A stretch of 64,000 bases of DNA from CAZYBU01 sp964645775 (GTDB lineage: Bacteria > Spirochaetota > UBA4802 > UBA5550). The notes beneath the pieces are model-generated. The model was not told where the DNA came from. It saw nothing but the letters and a program-made list of their open reading frames with translations, and searched no databases. The DNA lies in the NCBI GenBank assembly GCA_964645775.1, contig CAZYBU010000010.1, positions 25,689-89,688 on the forward strand. Direction: 5' to 3'. The position numbers were made by a program, and so were the translations under genes. How positions within the stretch are numbered: the stretch's first letter is position 1; every line of letters begins with the position of its first letter. Below, piece after piece: positions 49,788 through 58,169 of this stretch.

Positions 49788-51020
49788 TCACGATGACTGG
49801 CCTTCTTTTCGCTTCTTCAGGGCCAGGGCCTCGCCCAGACCCTTTTCCCGGATTACTTTCAACTTAAGGCCGAACTCCGTCAGTTTAAAGAAACGGGTAC
49901 CATATTTTCGAAGCTTCTTTTTATCGATCTCGAAACCGAGGCCGGGCCGGGTAAAGGGCTGAAGCATGGCGTTCGCGTCAGGCAGGATCGGGTCAATAAT
50001 CCCTTCACGGTATTCCGGTATCCAGGAGGGCTCCTCCAGGGGATATTCCAGGGGCTTCTTGTTTCCTTTGTCCGCCAGGACCATGTTCCAGTTGATGTAG
50101 AAACCGATACCGTTGGTCCATGTGTGGGGGGAGAACTCCCGCTTCTTCTCTTTGCAGGTGTCGATGACCTTCTTCACCTGGGCGATGCCCCCCGCGAAGA
50201 CCGCGTCCGGCTGGTAGATATCGAAGCAGTCCTTCTCGAACATGATCTTGATCTCGTCCCAGCCGTAGTTCAGTTCCGCCCCGCTTATCTTCACCTTCGA
50301 GGCCCGCTTCAGGGCCGCGTTGCCGTCGTAATCCCGGGAGTCCAGGGGTTCCTCCAGCCAGTCGTACTTATTGGCTTTACACGCCTTCGCGAATTCCTTC
50401 GCCCGTTTCAGGTCCCAGTTGGGAACCTTATCCACGATGCTAACCGGCCAGCCCTGATTGGCGTCCACTCCCATGACGATCTCACTGCCGATACCTTTAC
50501 GGACCTCTTCGATGTGACGAATGTCATCCTTCAGCTCGGCGTTCTTGACCCTCTGCTTGAAGACCCGAAAACCCCGTTCGTGCAGGGCAAGGATCTCATC
50601 GACCCGCTGCTTCGGGTCACGCATCTCCCCCGTGGAGCAGTAGGCCTCGATGGGCCTCGCCTCGCCGCCCAGCAGTTCGTACACAGGCTTGCCTTCCATC
50701 TTGCCGATGATATCCCAGCAGGCCGGCTCGATCCAGAAGTTGCGCCAGCCCAGGTAGCCGGCCTGTTTCAGCAAAGCCTGGACCCGGTCAATGTCCGTGG
50801 GGTCCGCGCCGAGGAGGTATCCTCCCAGCAGGTCGCCCAGTCCCTGGCGTTCCTTTCCCATGGAGATGCCGGCGGACCAGCCTTCGATCCCCTCGTCGGT
50901 TACCAGGCGAATAAGGGTAAAGCGGTTGTGGGTCTGGGGATAGCCCGGTATCCAGGTGGGCCAGAAGGTCTCTTTCAGGGGTACGGATACATGGTAGAGT
51001 TCAATGGCGCTTATCTTCAT
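49788..51020 (-). CDS. Enolase-superfamily enzyme (mandelate racemase/muconate-lactonizing type)
   Basis: 410 residues. The capping domain begins MKISAIELYHVSVPLKETFW. The barrel has metal ligands in IVMGVDANQGWP (Asp), YDWLEEPLD (Glu) and VKISGAELNYGW (Glu). FKQRVKN is a K-x-R variant at the end of strand 2, and the His base is in FSPHTWTNGIGF. These point to the mandelate racemase-like group, many of which are sugar-acid dehydratases. The K-x-R and H-T-W pattern suits dehydration of an acid sugar, but the substrate cannot be told. A Lys-rich C-terminal tail of about 40 residues is longer than usual. No sugar-uptake genes adjoin it. Confidence 0.85.
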   Translation of the reverse strand: MKISAIELYHVSVPLKETFWPTWIPGYPQTHNRFTLIRLVTDEGIEGWSAGISMGKERQGLGDLLGGYLLGADPTDIDRVQALLKQAGYLGWRNFWIEPACWDIIGKMEGKPVYELLGGEARPIEAYCSTGEMRDPKQRVDEILALHERGFRVFKQRVKNAELKDDIRHIEEVRKGIGSEIVMGVDANQGWPVSIVDKVPNWDLKRAKEFAKACKANKYDWLEEPLDSRDYDGNAALKRASKVKISGAELNYGWDEIKIMFEKDCFDIYQPDAVFAGGIAQVKKVIDTCKEKKREFSPHTWTNGIGFYINWNMVLADKGNKKPLEYPLEEPSWIPEYREGIIDPILPDANAMLQPFTRPGLGFEIDKKKLRKYGTRFFKLTEFGLKLKVIREKGLGEALALKKRKEGQSS

Positions 51021-51328
51021 GGCGGAACCTCCTCGGGAGCGTGTGCATTATAGGGTACAGGCAGGATGAAAAATGGCAAGGATAAATTCCTTCCCGGCGC
51101 CCCGGGTGACCTGATGTTATATCGAGGAGCCTCATGCGCTTTGCAGGTAGTCACCGCAGGTGAGTGTAAAGTCGGGGTTTATCGAGCATAGCCGGGTCAG
51201 GAGAGAGAGCGCAGAATGAATTCCAACCTGTGGCTCATTATTGAGAACTCGATACATTCATTACATATTACATTTGACGCTCAGGTTTCCCGGGAATATC
51301 TTACAGTATACGTTCAGGGGAGCATGCA
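51021..51328. other. Intergenic region upstream of hicB
   Basis: About 310 bases with no gene seen. Its left end holds the leader of the enolase-superfamily gene (CGAGGAGG-like site), and its right end the hicB promoter (listed separately). Confidence 0.5.
51274..51302 (+). promoter_or_regulatory. Sigma-70-type promoter of hicBA
   Basis: TTGACG (51274-51279), a 17-base spacer and TATCTT (51297-51302), 27 bases before the hicB ATG. The spacer contains CCCGGG at its end. Confidence 0.55.
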
Positions 51329-51541
51329 ATGAATTACAGAATATTAATTGAACAGGATCAAGACGGGGTCTTTGTGGCAGAATGCCCTTCATTGCCCGGT
51401 TCCATTTCACAGGGCAACACCAGGTCAGAGGTTATTGAAAACAGCAAGGATGCCATTAAGGGGTATATTGAAAGCCTGCGAAAGCATGGCGAGCCGGTTC
51501 CTTCCTCCATTCATGAAGAGATTATCGAGATTCAGCTTTGA
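51329..51541 (+). CDS. hicB: HicB-family antitoxin
   Basis: 70 residues with the HicB partial RNase H-like fold: YRILIEQDQDGVFVAECPSLPGSISQGNTRSEVIENSKDAIKGYIES. It is a short type without a C-terminal DNA-binding domain. The next frame, hicA, begins at the overlapping TTGA. HicB neutralises the mRNA-cleaving HicA toxin. Since the adjacent hicA is broken, this antitoxin is now an orphan unless the frameshifts are sequencing errors. Confidence 0.85.
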   Translation: MNYRILIEQDQDGVFVAECPSLPGSISQGNTRSEVIENSKDAIKGYIESLRKHGEPVPSSIHEEIIEIQL

Positions 51542-51766
51542 CGAAACTGCCTGTCCTTTCCGGGAAAAACTCTGCCGGGTACTCAATACTATCGGGCATG
51601 AAATCGACCACCAGACAGGCAGTCACATAATACTACGCGACAAAAACTATCCCTACCGTAGAATAACTTTCCCGAACCATCGTGAGATCGCGAGGGAACA
51701 CTTCGCTCAATTATCAGGGAGACCGGTTTAAGCCGGGATGAGTTTCTGAAACTGCTGGACGCCTGA
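51538..51766 (+). pseudogene. hicA: HicA toxin, broken by two single-base deletions
   Basis: Reading starts at TTG 51538 (overlapping the hicB stop): LTKLPVLSGK. One base is missing at the A run 51565-51569, after which the frame continues KLCRVLNTIGHEIDHQTGSH, IILRDKNYPYRRITFPNHREIAR. A second base is missing at the G run 51694-51696, after which it ends GTLRSIIRETGLSRDEFLKL LDA at 51766. Joined, this is a full HicA double-stranded-RNA-binding-like toxin with the catalytic His in GSH. Both defects sit in homopolymers, so real decay and consensus error must be told apart. Confidence 0.75.
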
Positions 51767-51799
51767 TTATTCCGACGACGCTTCGCATCTCCGGAATAA
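51767..51799. repeat. Stem-loop after hicA
   Basis: TTATTCCG (51767-51774) and CGGAATAA (51792-51799) are exact complements around a 17-base GC-rich loop, right after the hicA stop. No T run follows. It resembles the short extragenic palindromes elsewhere in the window. Confidence 0.5.
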
Positions 51800-51841
51800 C
51801 CTGGTAATCGGGTAAACCTGACAGGCGTAAGGGACGCTGAT

Positions 51842-51875
51842 AAAAAGAGGTGGCCGGGCTGTAAGCCGCCCGGCC
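51842..51875 (-). terminator. Terminator of the 52-kb lipoprotein gene
   Basis: GGCCGGGC (51852-51859) and GCCCGGCC (51868-51875) form an 8-bp GC stem. On minus it is followed, after five bases, by a T run (51842-51846 read as TTTTT). It begins about 12 bases after the lipoprotein stop. Confidence 0.7.
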
Positions 51876-51887
51876 TTTGCTTGCTCG

Positions 51888-52352
51888 TTACTTCTCTTTA
51901 CTGATCTGGTTCATTTTCTTGTTTAACTGCTCGAGTTCATCTGTCCATTCCTTCAAGGCGGCGGCCACCTCCTGATCGTTCTGGAAAGGCCTCAGGTTAC
52001 TCGAGGTTTGTACTATTTTCGTAAAATCCTTCATGGACATTACATAGTTTTCAAGGACACCGTCCAGGCTTTCAGGATAATCTTCACCCTTAACGTTCTG
52101 AAGCTCGGGAAACATCTTATGGTATTTGATGATAACCGGAGAAGATTTTTCATGGGCAGCAGCCAGTGACTTGAATATGCCTTTTATCTCCTGCTTCGTG
52201 TCCGCCTTCTTCATGGCCCCGGAAGCTGTCTCATAAGCCTTTGTAAGACCCGCTATCGCACCCTTGTAAGGAGTATACTTGTCCACCTTTCCGCAACTAA
52301 CCGCCGCAAGGGCTACCATAAACGCAACCAGTACAACACCAGACTTTTTCAT
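51888..52352 (-). CDS. Helical lipoprotein, hypothetical
   Basis: 154 residues. The signal peptide ends at a lipobox, MVALAAVSCGKV. The mature part is all-helical and charged (YKGAIAGLTKAYETASGAMK, KGIFKSLAAAHEKSSPVIIK, LKEWTDELEQLNKKMNQISKEK), predicted to be a helical bundle on a membrane surface. Its own promoter (52444-52472) and terminator flank it. I do not recognise a family. Confidence 0.75.
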   Translation of the reverse strand: MKKSGVVLVAFMVALAAVSCGKVDKYTPYKGAIAGLTKAYETASGAMKKADTKQEIKGIFKSLAAAHEKSSPVIIKYHKMFPELQNVKGEDYPESLDGVLENYVMSMKDFTKIVQTSSNLRPFQNDQEVAAALKEWTDELEQLNKKMNQISKEK

Positions 52353-52443
52353 AACACCCTCCTATTACATTTTTTATTTCAGGTCTAAACCCGCCTCCCG
52401 GCAGGAAGCCTCTCACAAACATGAAATACTATCTACAACATTC

Positions 52444-52472
52444 AGCATAGCCTACCTTCGTGGAAGAGTCAA
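52444..52472 (-). promoter_or_regulatory. Sigma-70-type promoter of the lipoprotein gene
   Basis: On minus, TTGACT (52467-52472), a 17-base spacer and TATGCT (52444-52449), preceded by a run of T. About 90 bases upstream of the ATG at 52352. Confidence 0.65.
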
Positions 52473-52625
52473 AAAAAATATTTTTTTTCATATAACATCC
52501 CGCAAAACGACGCTCCATAACGATGCGGTACCAGATACTATTTTTTTTTTGACCTCCCCGCCCCATACTATACACTGGAAGATGAAGAGCGTGAAGATGA
52601 TTAAGCATGTTACGGGAAGTTGAAA

Positions 52626-52811
52626 TTGAATCTCAGAAGAATAATTCGAGGCAAAATCGGGATGATTCTTTTGATCGCTCTGGCATTGGGCTATTTCGCC
52701 CTTGAGCGGTTTGGTATCTTCTCATTTCATGACCTGCTCTACAGGATGGAAGATCTCCCCTTCGCAGATCAGATTCGGAACTTTTCAGGCATTCTGAACA
52801 GCATTTTCTGA
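52626..52811 (+). CDS. Small single-pass membrane protein (61 aa)
   Basis: Starts at TTG 52626, with GGGAAG six bases upstream; an in-frame TTG at 52620 would touch that site. A basic N-terminus (MNLRRIIRGK) precedes one membrane helix (GMILLIALALGYFAL). A 35-residue tail outside or inside follows (GIFSFHDLLYRMEDLPFADQ). It lies 43 bases before the zinc-ribbon gene on the same strand, so it may be cotranscribed. No family. Confidence 0.5.
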   Translation: MNLRRIIRGKIGMILLIALALGYFALERFGIFSFHDLLYRMEDLPFADQIRNFSGILNSIF

Positions 52812-52854
52812 CAAGAAGGGACATCCTGATATTCTGATCAATCGAGAGGACGAT

Positions 52855-53550
52855 ATGGATTCACAACTGGAAAAGATCGTGCTTCAGGGGACATGGTCCC
52901 GCGTAGAGGACCCTTCCATAGGCAAAGAGATGAAGGATGACGCCGTAGGTGAACGTACGCAGTATGTTTTCACCTGCCCCTACTGCGACAGGGAATATAA
53001 AACCGAAAAGACCTACAGGGTTACCGATAACTATGTAACCGATTCCATTAAGATTAACATATTCTTCCGTATAAGCGAATTCTTCTGGGACACCCTGGGT
53101 GAAATACCGGTTGTCGGTTATTATCTTCGAAGAAGGGCCGACGACAAACTCGACGCGATAGAAGACGGGATAGAAAACAGAAAGGACCGGAAGACTCTTC
53201 TCAAGGCCTTTGAAGAGATAAGGCATAACTTCGCGAAATGCGCTCAGTGCGGCCGGTATACCTGCAAAGAATGCATGGTTGACGGAATATGCGGCTTCTG
53301 CCGGGACGGGGCCGTCACCCGTGACGGGGCGAGCGTCGGTAAAAGCCAGGCATCGAGCGAGCTCTCGGCTGAATACCAGAAGCAGATCGACGATCTGGAA
53401 AAGATGTACGCCGAGATGATAAAGCAGAACCCGAACCAGAAAGAGATGTTCGAGAAACAGCTGGAGGAGCAGAAACGCCATATCCTTGCGGCCCGGAAAA
53501 CGGCGTCCGAAGCCATGAGCAGGAATGACGATGAGGATGAGGACTGGTAA
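52855..53550 (+). CDS. Zinc-ribbon/treble-clef protein with coiled-coil tail, hypothetical
   Basis: 231 residues. FTCPYCDREYKTEKTY gives one CxxC. A hydrophobic but interrupted segment follows (FFRISEFFWDTLGEIPVVGYYLRRRADDK). Then a cysteine cluster, FAKCAQCGRYTCKECMVDGI then CGFCRDGAV, has three CxxC pairs able to bind two zinc ions. The C-terminal 70 residues are a coiled coil (EYQKQIDDLEKMYAEMIKQN) with an acidic end. Together with the proteins at 32004 and 58765 it is the third unclassified zinc-ribbon protein in the window. No enzyme motif. Role unknown. Confidence 0.7.
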   Translation: MDSQLEKIVLQGTWSRVEDPSIGKEMKDDAVGERTQYVFTCPYCDREYKTEKTYRVTDNYVTDSIKINIFFRISEFFWDTLGEIPVVGYYLRRRADDKLDAIEDGIENRKDRKTLLKAFEEIRHNFAKCAQCGRYTCKECMVDGICGFCRDGAVTRDGASVGKSQASSELSAEYQKQIDDLEKMYAEMIKQNPNQKEMFEKQLEEQKRHILAARKTASEAMSRNDDEDEDW

Positions 53551-53593
53551 ACCTTAACCGGGTTTACTCACTCTCCCAGCCAGCTATCCTGAA

Positions 53594-53704
53594 TCAGTTC
53601 TTCTCCCCCCTTTCTCTTTCACCGGAGATCATACTCTCCAGGGTCAAATAGAGGGTCTGGATATTCACCGGTTTGGAAATGTGTGTTATCTCCTGGGGAA
53701 AATT
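53594..53704 (-). pseudogene. Remnant of a response-regulator receiver domain C-terminus
   Basis: Read by hand on minus: a 36-codon tail, PQEITHISKPVNIQTLYLTL then ESMISGERERGEKN and a stop at 53594. ISKPVNIQTLYLTLESMI has the Lys-Pro of receiver domains and the helix that follows it. Upstream of 53704 the frame has no receiver sequence and no start, so only the end of a gene remains. It lies between the zinc-ribbon gene and the chemoreceptor gene. Confidence 0.4.
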
Positions 53705-53758
53705 ATAAAGACACCGTGAATGGCCCGGTTACTATTAAAGAGGAGATCAATATTTAGC

Positions 53759-53788
53759 TTGACGAAACCGCCTTTCCAGTACCATTAT
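53759..53788 (+). promoter_or_regulatory. Candidate promoter of the chemoreceptor gene
   Basis: TTGACG (53759-53764), an 18-base spacer and CATTAT (53783-53788), overlapping an alternative TATACT at 53786-53791. About 42 bases before the ATG at 53830. Confidence 0.4.
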
Positions 53789-53829
53789 ACTGTGTTCAAA
53801 TCAGACGTATATATATAGACGGGCTCATA

Positions 53830-56124
53830 ATGAATTCTACAATGGCAACCTCTGTCTCTGAACGAGACAATACTGCTCTTACACCCGCCCAATACGGTAA
53901 GGTCGCCGAAGTCCTTCTTCAGATGATTCATGATCGGGGAGGATGCAAAAAACACCTCTACCTCGCAGAAAACAGCGATGGCAGCGAAATTAACGGGATT
54001 GCCTGGTCTTATATTGATAACTTCCTGCTTTACCTGAAAAACGATCAGACACAGAGTGCCTATGAATACGTCGTACAGAAGATGGAACTGGAACCCGGGG
54101 ACCTGAAAGCCATTCACCGTACTCCCTTTAAAAAATGCGACGAGCTGTATTTCTTTGCCTTTCAGAATTTCGTTCTATCCTTTTATGAAAACCTTGAACT
54201 TGATCATGTCTGGAAGATAATCGAGACCTATGTGATCAGAACCTCTTCTTTCCAGCTCAGCTTTGACAGGTCGGGTTCCCTGCAGTTTCTTCTGGTCCCC
54301 TACTACCTCATGGGATACCTCTCCTCAAGCTTCGCCCACAACTACTCAACAATCTCAGAATCGAAGTCCCGTATGCTTTCGGGATGGCTGAGAAGACAGA
54401 AGTCCTTTGAACTGGAATTCATCTACAGAAAAACTCCTGTTCGGCTTCATCCTGAACTGGTTCGTCCAATGGAACTTGCTATCGACGGGGCGACCTTTCG
54501 GCCCAATGAAGAGACCTTTTATCGTTCCGGTATATCCGACTATTATTCCATCCTCTCCCACGCCCCTACGACCTACGGTTTTGCTGTGCTAAAGGGACTC
54601 TATCTTAATTCAGGATATATTAACCTTGAGCTCCCCCTACTCCCCGACCAGATGCCCCAATACTACGACGGGCGGCAATACCGCATGACAGAAGAAGGAT
54701 ATTTCAGGGCCATGGACGATCCTGAGGGGGATCCTCTCCTCGACTCCCTGGGGGAACCGATCCATTACTCGAAAAAGGCGACCCTTGTCTTTGACGATCA
54801 GGGGGTTCTTCTAACAGGAGTAAAAAGCGGGTCTCTTTCCAGCGAGATGGCGGACGGCAGGACGCTGATCCTTAATTCCGAAAAAACAAGGTTCCGAATC
54901 TATTACGATATGCTCATGCCCTGGCAGAAATTCGTCGCTTCGGTCGCCTTCGACCTAAGGGAGCGTATCTTAAGAGAACACGGCATAGATATCACAAAAC
55001 AAAATTATTCCGAAGCGAAGGGATTCCTGAGAAAAAACTATTCACGGCAGCTCAGGACGGCACGCAGGCAGAGAACCTCAGGCAAGAAAATTGCTTTGTT
55101 TTCAATGCTCATCGGAGCACTTTCTCTGTTCTTCCATAAATATTTTCCTTTTCTATTGCCTGTCGCAGTTCTATCCGGCGCTGGTATCGCGGGCGGCCTG
55201 GGCAGGGACATCTACCAGGGTCTGGTTCGGAGAGTGGAAAACCTCCGCCAGGAGGATACGGAAGATTACCGTAACCGGGAAGCGTACCTTCTACGGAAAC
55301 TTGAGGATGAACGGGGCCGGGCCGAGAAACGGGCCGGTGAAACACTTTCTATTTTCAACGATACAATTGAAGCGTTAAAGAACACCAGCCAGGCCACAGG
55401 CACAATATTGGCAGGCCTGGAGGAATTCTCCCGATCCAACCAGTCAAATGTTGAGGCCCAGGAAAATCTTCAGAACGTAATACAGGAGATCGTTGAGCTG
55501 GTCCGCAATATGAACGAAAAAACCAATATCCTTTTAGACGAGCTTAACGGAAGAATCAACGATTCTTTTAATGAAATTTACGATGCTGTCGAAGAGAACA
55601 ATCGCATGACCCAGGAGCTCATTGCCGAGACCCACAAGATCTCAGAATCACAGAAAGTCCTCAACGAAATAACGGACCAGATAAATCTTCTTTCCCTGAA
55701 CGCGTCGATCGAGGCTGCCCGTGCTGGTGAACAGGGACGTGGCTTTGCCGTTGTGGCCGACGAGATTTCCAAACTGGCTGAAATGTCCCAGAGCGGGGTG
55801 AAGGAGATCAACCTGGTTAACGAGAACGTCCGGTACAATATCGATATTGCATACAAACGAAATATTTCCACCGTTGATCTTCTGAAAAAAGTAAACTCCA
55901 ACGTGTCTGAGGTACTCAAAACCATCCATGACCGGATCGGGAGCCTTCCCGTGGAGATACGAAACAAAGTTGACCGGGCCTCAGACGAGGTGGAAAATAT
56001 ATCTACATCAACGGAAGAACTTGCAGCCAGTATCGAGGAAATAACTGCCAGTGCCCAATCGATAAGCCAGGGAAGCAAACAAACAATCGATTCTATTGAG
56101 AGAAAAAAATCGGCCCTGATATAG
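53830..56124 (+). CDS. Methyl-accepting chemotaxis-type protein with a large cytosolic N-terminal domain
   Basis: 764 residues. Residues 1-415 form a soluble domain that I cannot assign (KVAEVLLQMIHDRGGCKKHL..., YDMLMPWQKFVASVAFDLRE). A membrane hairpin follows at about 420-460 (KIALFSMLIGALSLFFHKYFPF, VAVLSGAGIAGG). The C-terminal 300 residues are coiled coil with the receptor signalling tip LSLNASIEAARAGEQGRGFA VVADEISKLAEMS (about 625-655). So both ends would be cytosolic and there is no periplasmic sensor. There is no HAMP domain that I can see. It probably signals to CheA/CheW, but no che genes are in the window. It may instead report a cytosolic or membrane state. Confidence 0.85.
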   Translation: MNSTMATSVSERDNTALTPAQYGKVAEVLLQMIHDRGGCKKHLYLAENSDGSEINGIAWSYIDNFLLYLKNDQTQSAYEYVVQKMELEPGDLKAIHRTPFKKCDELYFFAFQNFVLSFYENLELDHVWKIIETYVIRTSSFQLSFDRSGSLQFLLVPYYLMGYLSSSFAHNYSTISESKSRMLSGWLRRQKSFELEFIYRKTPVRLHPELVRPMELAIDGATFRPNEETFYRSGISDYYSILSHAPTTYGFAVLKGLYLNSGYINLELPLLPDQMPQYYDGRQYRMTEEGYFRAMDDPEGDPLLDSLGEPIHYSKKATLVFDDQGVLLTGVKSGSLSSEMADGRTLILNSEKTRFRIYYDMLMPWQKFVASVAFDLRERILREHGIDITKQNYSEAKGFLRKNYSRQLRTARRQRTSGKKIALFSMLIGALSLFFHKYFPFLLPVAVLSGAGIAGGLGRDIYQGLVRRVENLRQEDTEDYRNREAYLLRKLEDERGRAEKRAGETLSIFNDTIEALKNTSQATGTILAGLEEFSRSNQSNVEAQENLQNVIQEIVELVRNMNEKTNILLDELNGRINDSFNEIYDAVEENNRMTQELIAETHKISESQKVLNEITDQINLLSLNASIEAARAGEQGRGFAVVADEISKLAEMSQSGVKEINLVNENVRYNIDIAYKRNISTVDLLKKVNSNVSEVLKTIHDRIGSLPVEIRNKVDRASDEVENISTSTEELAASIEEITASAQSISQGSKQTIDSIERKKSALI

Positions 56125-56218
56125 CCTTACTCTCTGCTGTCGGACCATTTTTTAAGATGGGCGTTCATTGCCTCAAACCCTTTTACGTTAAATTACAATT
56201 GAAAAGGGGGCCGGTATA

Positions 56219-57522
56219 TCACGGCATGATGATCTTCACCTGGTACCGGTAGTTCTTCGCCTCGCCGTTGACCTTCACGTTCCGTATTTTAACCGTTACA
56301 TCCCCCCCCGTATTGCGGGCGATAAAGCTCGTAAAGGTGATTCTGCGGGTGTCGATGTCCCAGGTTACGGAAGGGTCACCCCTTCGTTTTACAATGGGGT
56401 GCTGGATGATGGGTACCTGTTTTCCGTCACTTCCCGTGAGGCTGACCCGTGCATTTGAGAAGTCGACATTCCGCTCAGGGAGGGAGAAAGACCACCGGGG
56501 AAAGACAAGGGCGTCGACCACCGGCCCGGCCGGAGGATAAGCGATAAACTCCGGGACTTCCCCCTGGGGAGTCGGAGCGCTGTTTATCACGTAGAGGGCG
56601 TTGGCCGTAAAGGTATAATGCCGGGGATCATAGGCGGCACCGAAGCCCATCGATTTCGACCGTGAGAAGAGGAGCCAGCGCCTGTGACCGCAGTATGTAT
56701 TGGAATCTCCCTTGTCCTCAATAAAATCTGTGATGAGATGATTCATGGCGGAACGTCCCAGGTTCGATTTACGGGCGCCCAGGGCCCCTTTTTCACTGTA
56801 ACAGGGCCAGCCTTTGCCCGGATAGTGACTGGTCTGTTTCTTCGCCAGCATCATGAGGGCCGTTGCCTGGGCGATACCGTTCAGCTCAGGGTCCAGCTTT
56901 ACCGGGTAGAGACCCGCCATCCTGCGAAAATAATTGATACGCTTTTCCGCTTTCCGAAGAACGTCCGGGGGAAGAGAACCGGCCCTGCATCCCTTGACAG
57001 AGCCGCTCCATTTCAGGTCGGTTATCTCCGATGCCAGATAGTTTTCACGGTAGTCCCGGAGGACCCTCTCCTCCTCAGCGGAGAGGCTTCTTTCCCTTAA
57101 CTGCGCTCCGGTTACGGTCACCCGCAGGGTACCGGAGGTCTTCAGATGATAGTACTTCTCCCGGTGAGGGTAAAGAACCAGGTAACCGGAATGGCGGCTG
57201 GTATACCTCATGCCGTNNNNNNNNNNCGGACCGGAAAAGGTTCCCCCCCACTGATGATACCGACCAGGGTCCCCAGGTGGTATCCTCCGATACGCTTGAA
57301 ATCAGTATGACCGTCGGGTCCCACCGGCCGCCAGGAAGGATGCCACATGGTCCATTGTCCGGAAACGGAAAACCGGACCGGCTCACCCTTCTCGATCCAG
57401 ACAGGAACATAGGTCTTCTTCTTCTGGTCGGATCCGACCTCCAGGGTTACGGAATAATCCCCGGTGTAGAGTGGAGCTGTTACGATAAGGGTAAAGATAA
57501 AGAGGAGAAAAGAGCGTCTCAT
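56219..57522 (-). CDS. Secreted lectin-like/CAP-domain protein split by an assembly gap
   Basis: One gene in two pieces. 57522 to the gap has a signal peptide (MRRSFLLFIFTLIVTAPLYT) and VPVWIEKGEPVRFSVSGQWT with RPVGPDGHTDFKRIGGYHLGTLVGIISGGEPFPV. After the 10-N gap comes RYTSRHSGYLVLYPHREKYY HLKTSGTLRVTV. Together these look like a LecA/PA-IL-type beta-sandwich. The C-terminal 230 residues form a CAP (SCP/PR1) domain, KRINYFRRMAGLYPVKLDPELNGIAQATALMMLAKKQTSHYP, then CGHRRWLLFSRSKSMGFGAAYD. CAP proteins are secreted and often bind lipids or other partners. It is on minus with a second secreted protein upstream. Confidence 0.72.
57217..57226. other. Assembly gap (10 N)
   Basis: Ten undetermined bases inside the lectin-like/CAP gene. 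The flanking frames belong to one protein; the true gap length is unknown. Confidence 0.95.
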
Positions 57523-57544
57523 GGAAGCACCCCCGCTACAAGGT

Positions 57545-57560
57545 ACCGATAACTATCGGT
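57545..57560. repeat. CCGATAACTATCG repeat, copy 2 (longest dyad)
   Basis: ACCGATA-AC-TATCGGT, perfect 7-base arms, in the 79-base gap between the CAP gene and the next secreted-protein gene. It shares 13 bases with 49749-49761 and 60718-60730. Confidence 0.5.
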
Positions 57561-57601
57561 CCCGCCGGAAAAAATGCAACCAGTATTTACGTTTCGGCGC
57601 C

Positions 57602-57979
57602 TTAATCAGGCGGAATAATTTTATAAATCACCTTAATGGCGTGGCGTTCTCCGGAGAAGTCACTCATGCGGCTTTCCATCCGGTAGAAGACCCGGAACTT
57701 CCTGCCCACCATCGATTCCACGGCTTTATTATCCGGAAAAAAGCTCCCCTCCCTCTGGTGCGACGTGTAAAGCCGGGGCATCTTTGCATTTTCATCAATC
57801 TGCGAGAACATAACGGTCCTGCCCGAGTTATCGACGAAAACAAGGGCAACGCTCCCCTCGAAGACATTGATTCCCCTGTAGGTGAGTACCTGGCATGACT
57901 GCCCCTGCTCCCCGTGCAGGACGGACGCGCCGACGATGACAACCCCTGCCAGCATAAGACCTGCGAAAGATACCTTCAA
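57602..57979 (-). CDS. Small secreted protein, hypothetical
   Basis: 125 residues with a signal peptide (MKVSFAGLMLAGVVIVGASV, cleavage near LHGEQ). The mature domain is about 100 residues of alternating strands: YRGINVFEGSVALVFVDNSG, VMFSQIDENAKMP, RKFRVFYRMESRMSDFSGER and HAIKVIYKIIPPD. One cysteine. It looks like a small beta-sandwich or lipocalin-type fold, unassigned. It lies 79 bases upstream of the lectin-like/CAP gene on the same strand, so the two may be exported together. Confidence 0.6.
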   Translation of the reverse strand: MKVSFAGLMLAGVVIVGASVLHGEQGQSCQVLTYRGINVFEGSVALVFVDNSGRTVMFSQIDENAKMPRLYTSHQREGSFFPDNKAVESMVGRKFRVFYRMESRMSDFSGERHAIKVIYKIIPPD

Positions 57980-58169
57980 CCTGTTCCTCCCCGTACCCTG
58001 GCAACCCGGAGGCGAAAACCAGGAATACCGCCTGTAATATATCCGCTGCCTGCTGCAGTGTCAACCGGACGTACCTTTTTCACCTCTTCCCGCGCCCTCC
58101 AGAATCGGTTAAAGAAGACCGGAAAAAGTTATTGAACAGGAAGTCTTCGCGGGGTAGTATTTCCTGTAT

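Noticed and set aside
52549..52574. Promoter TTGACC...TATACA before the small membrane protein at 52626
   Set aside because: The spacer is only 14 bases, too short for a standard sigma-70 promoter.
57208..57522. Separate 104-residue secreted protein
   Set aside because: Same gap artefact. Signal peptide and lectin-like half continue into the CAP gene.
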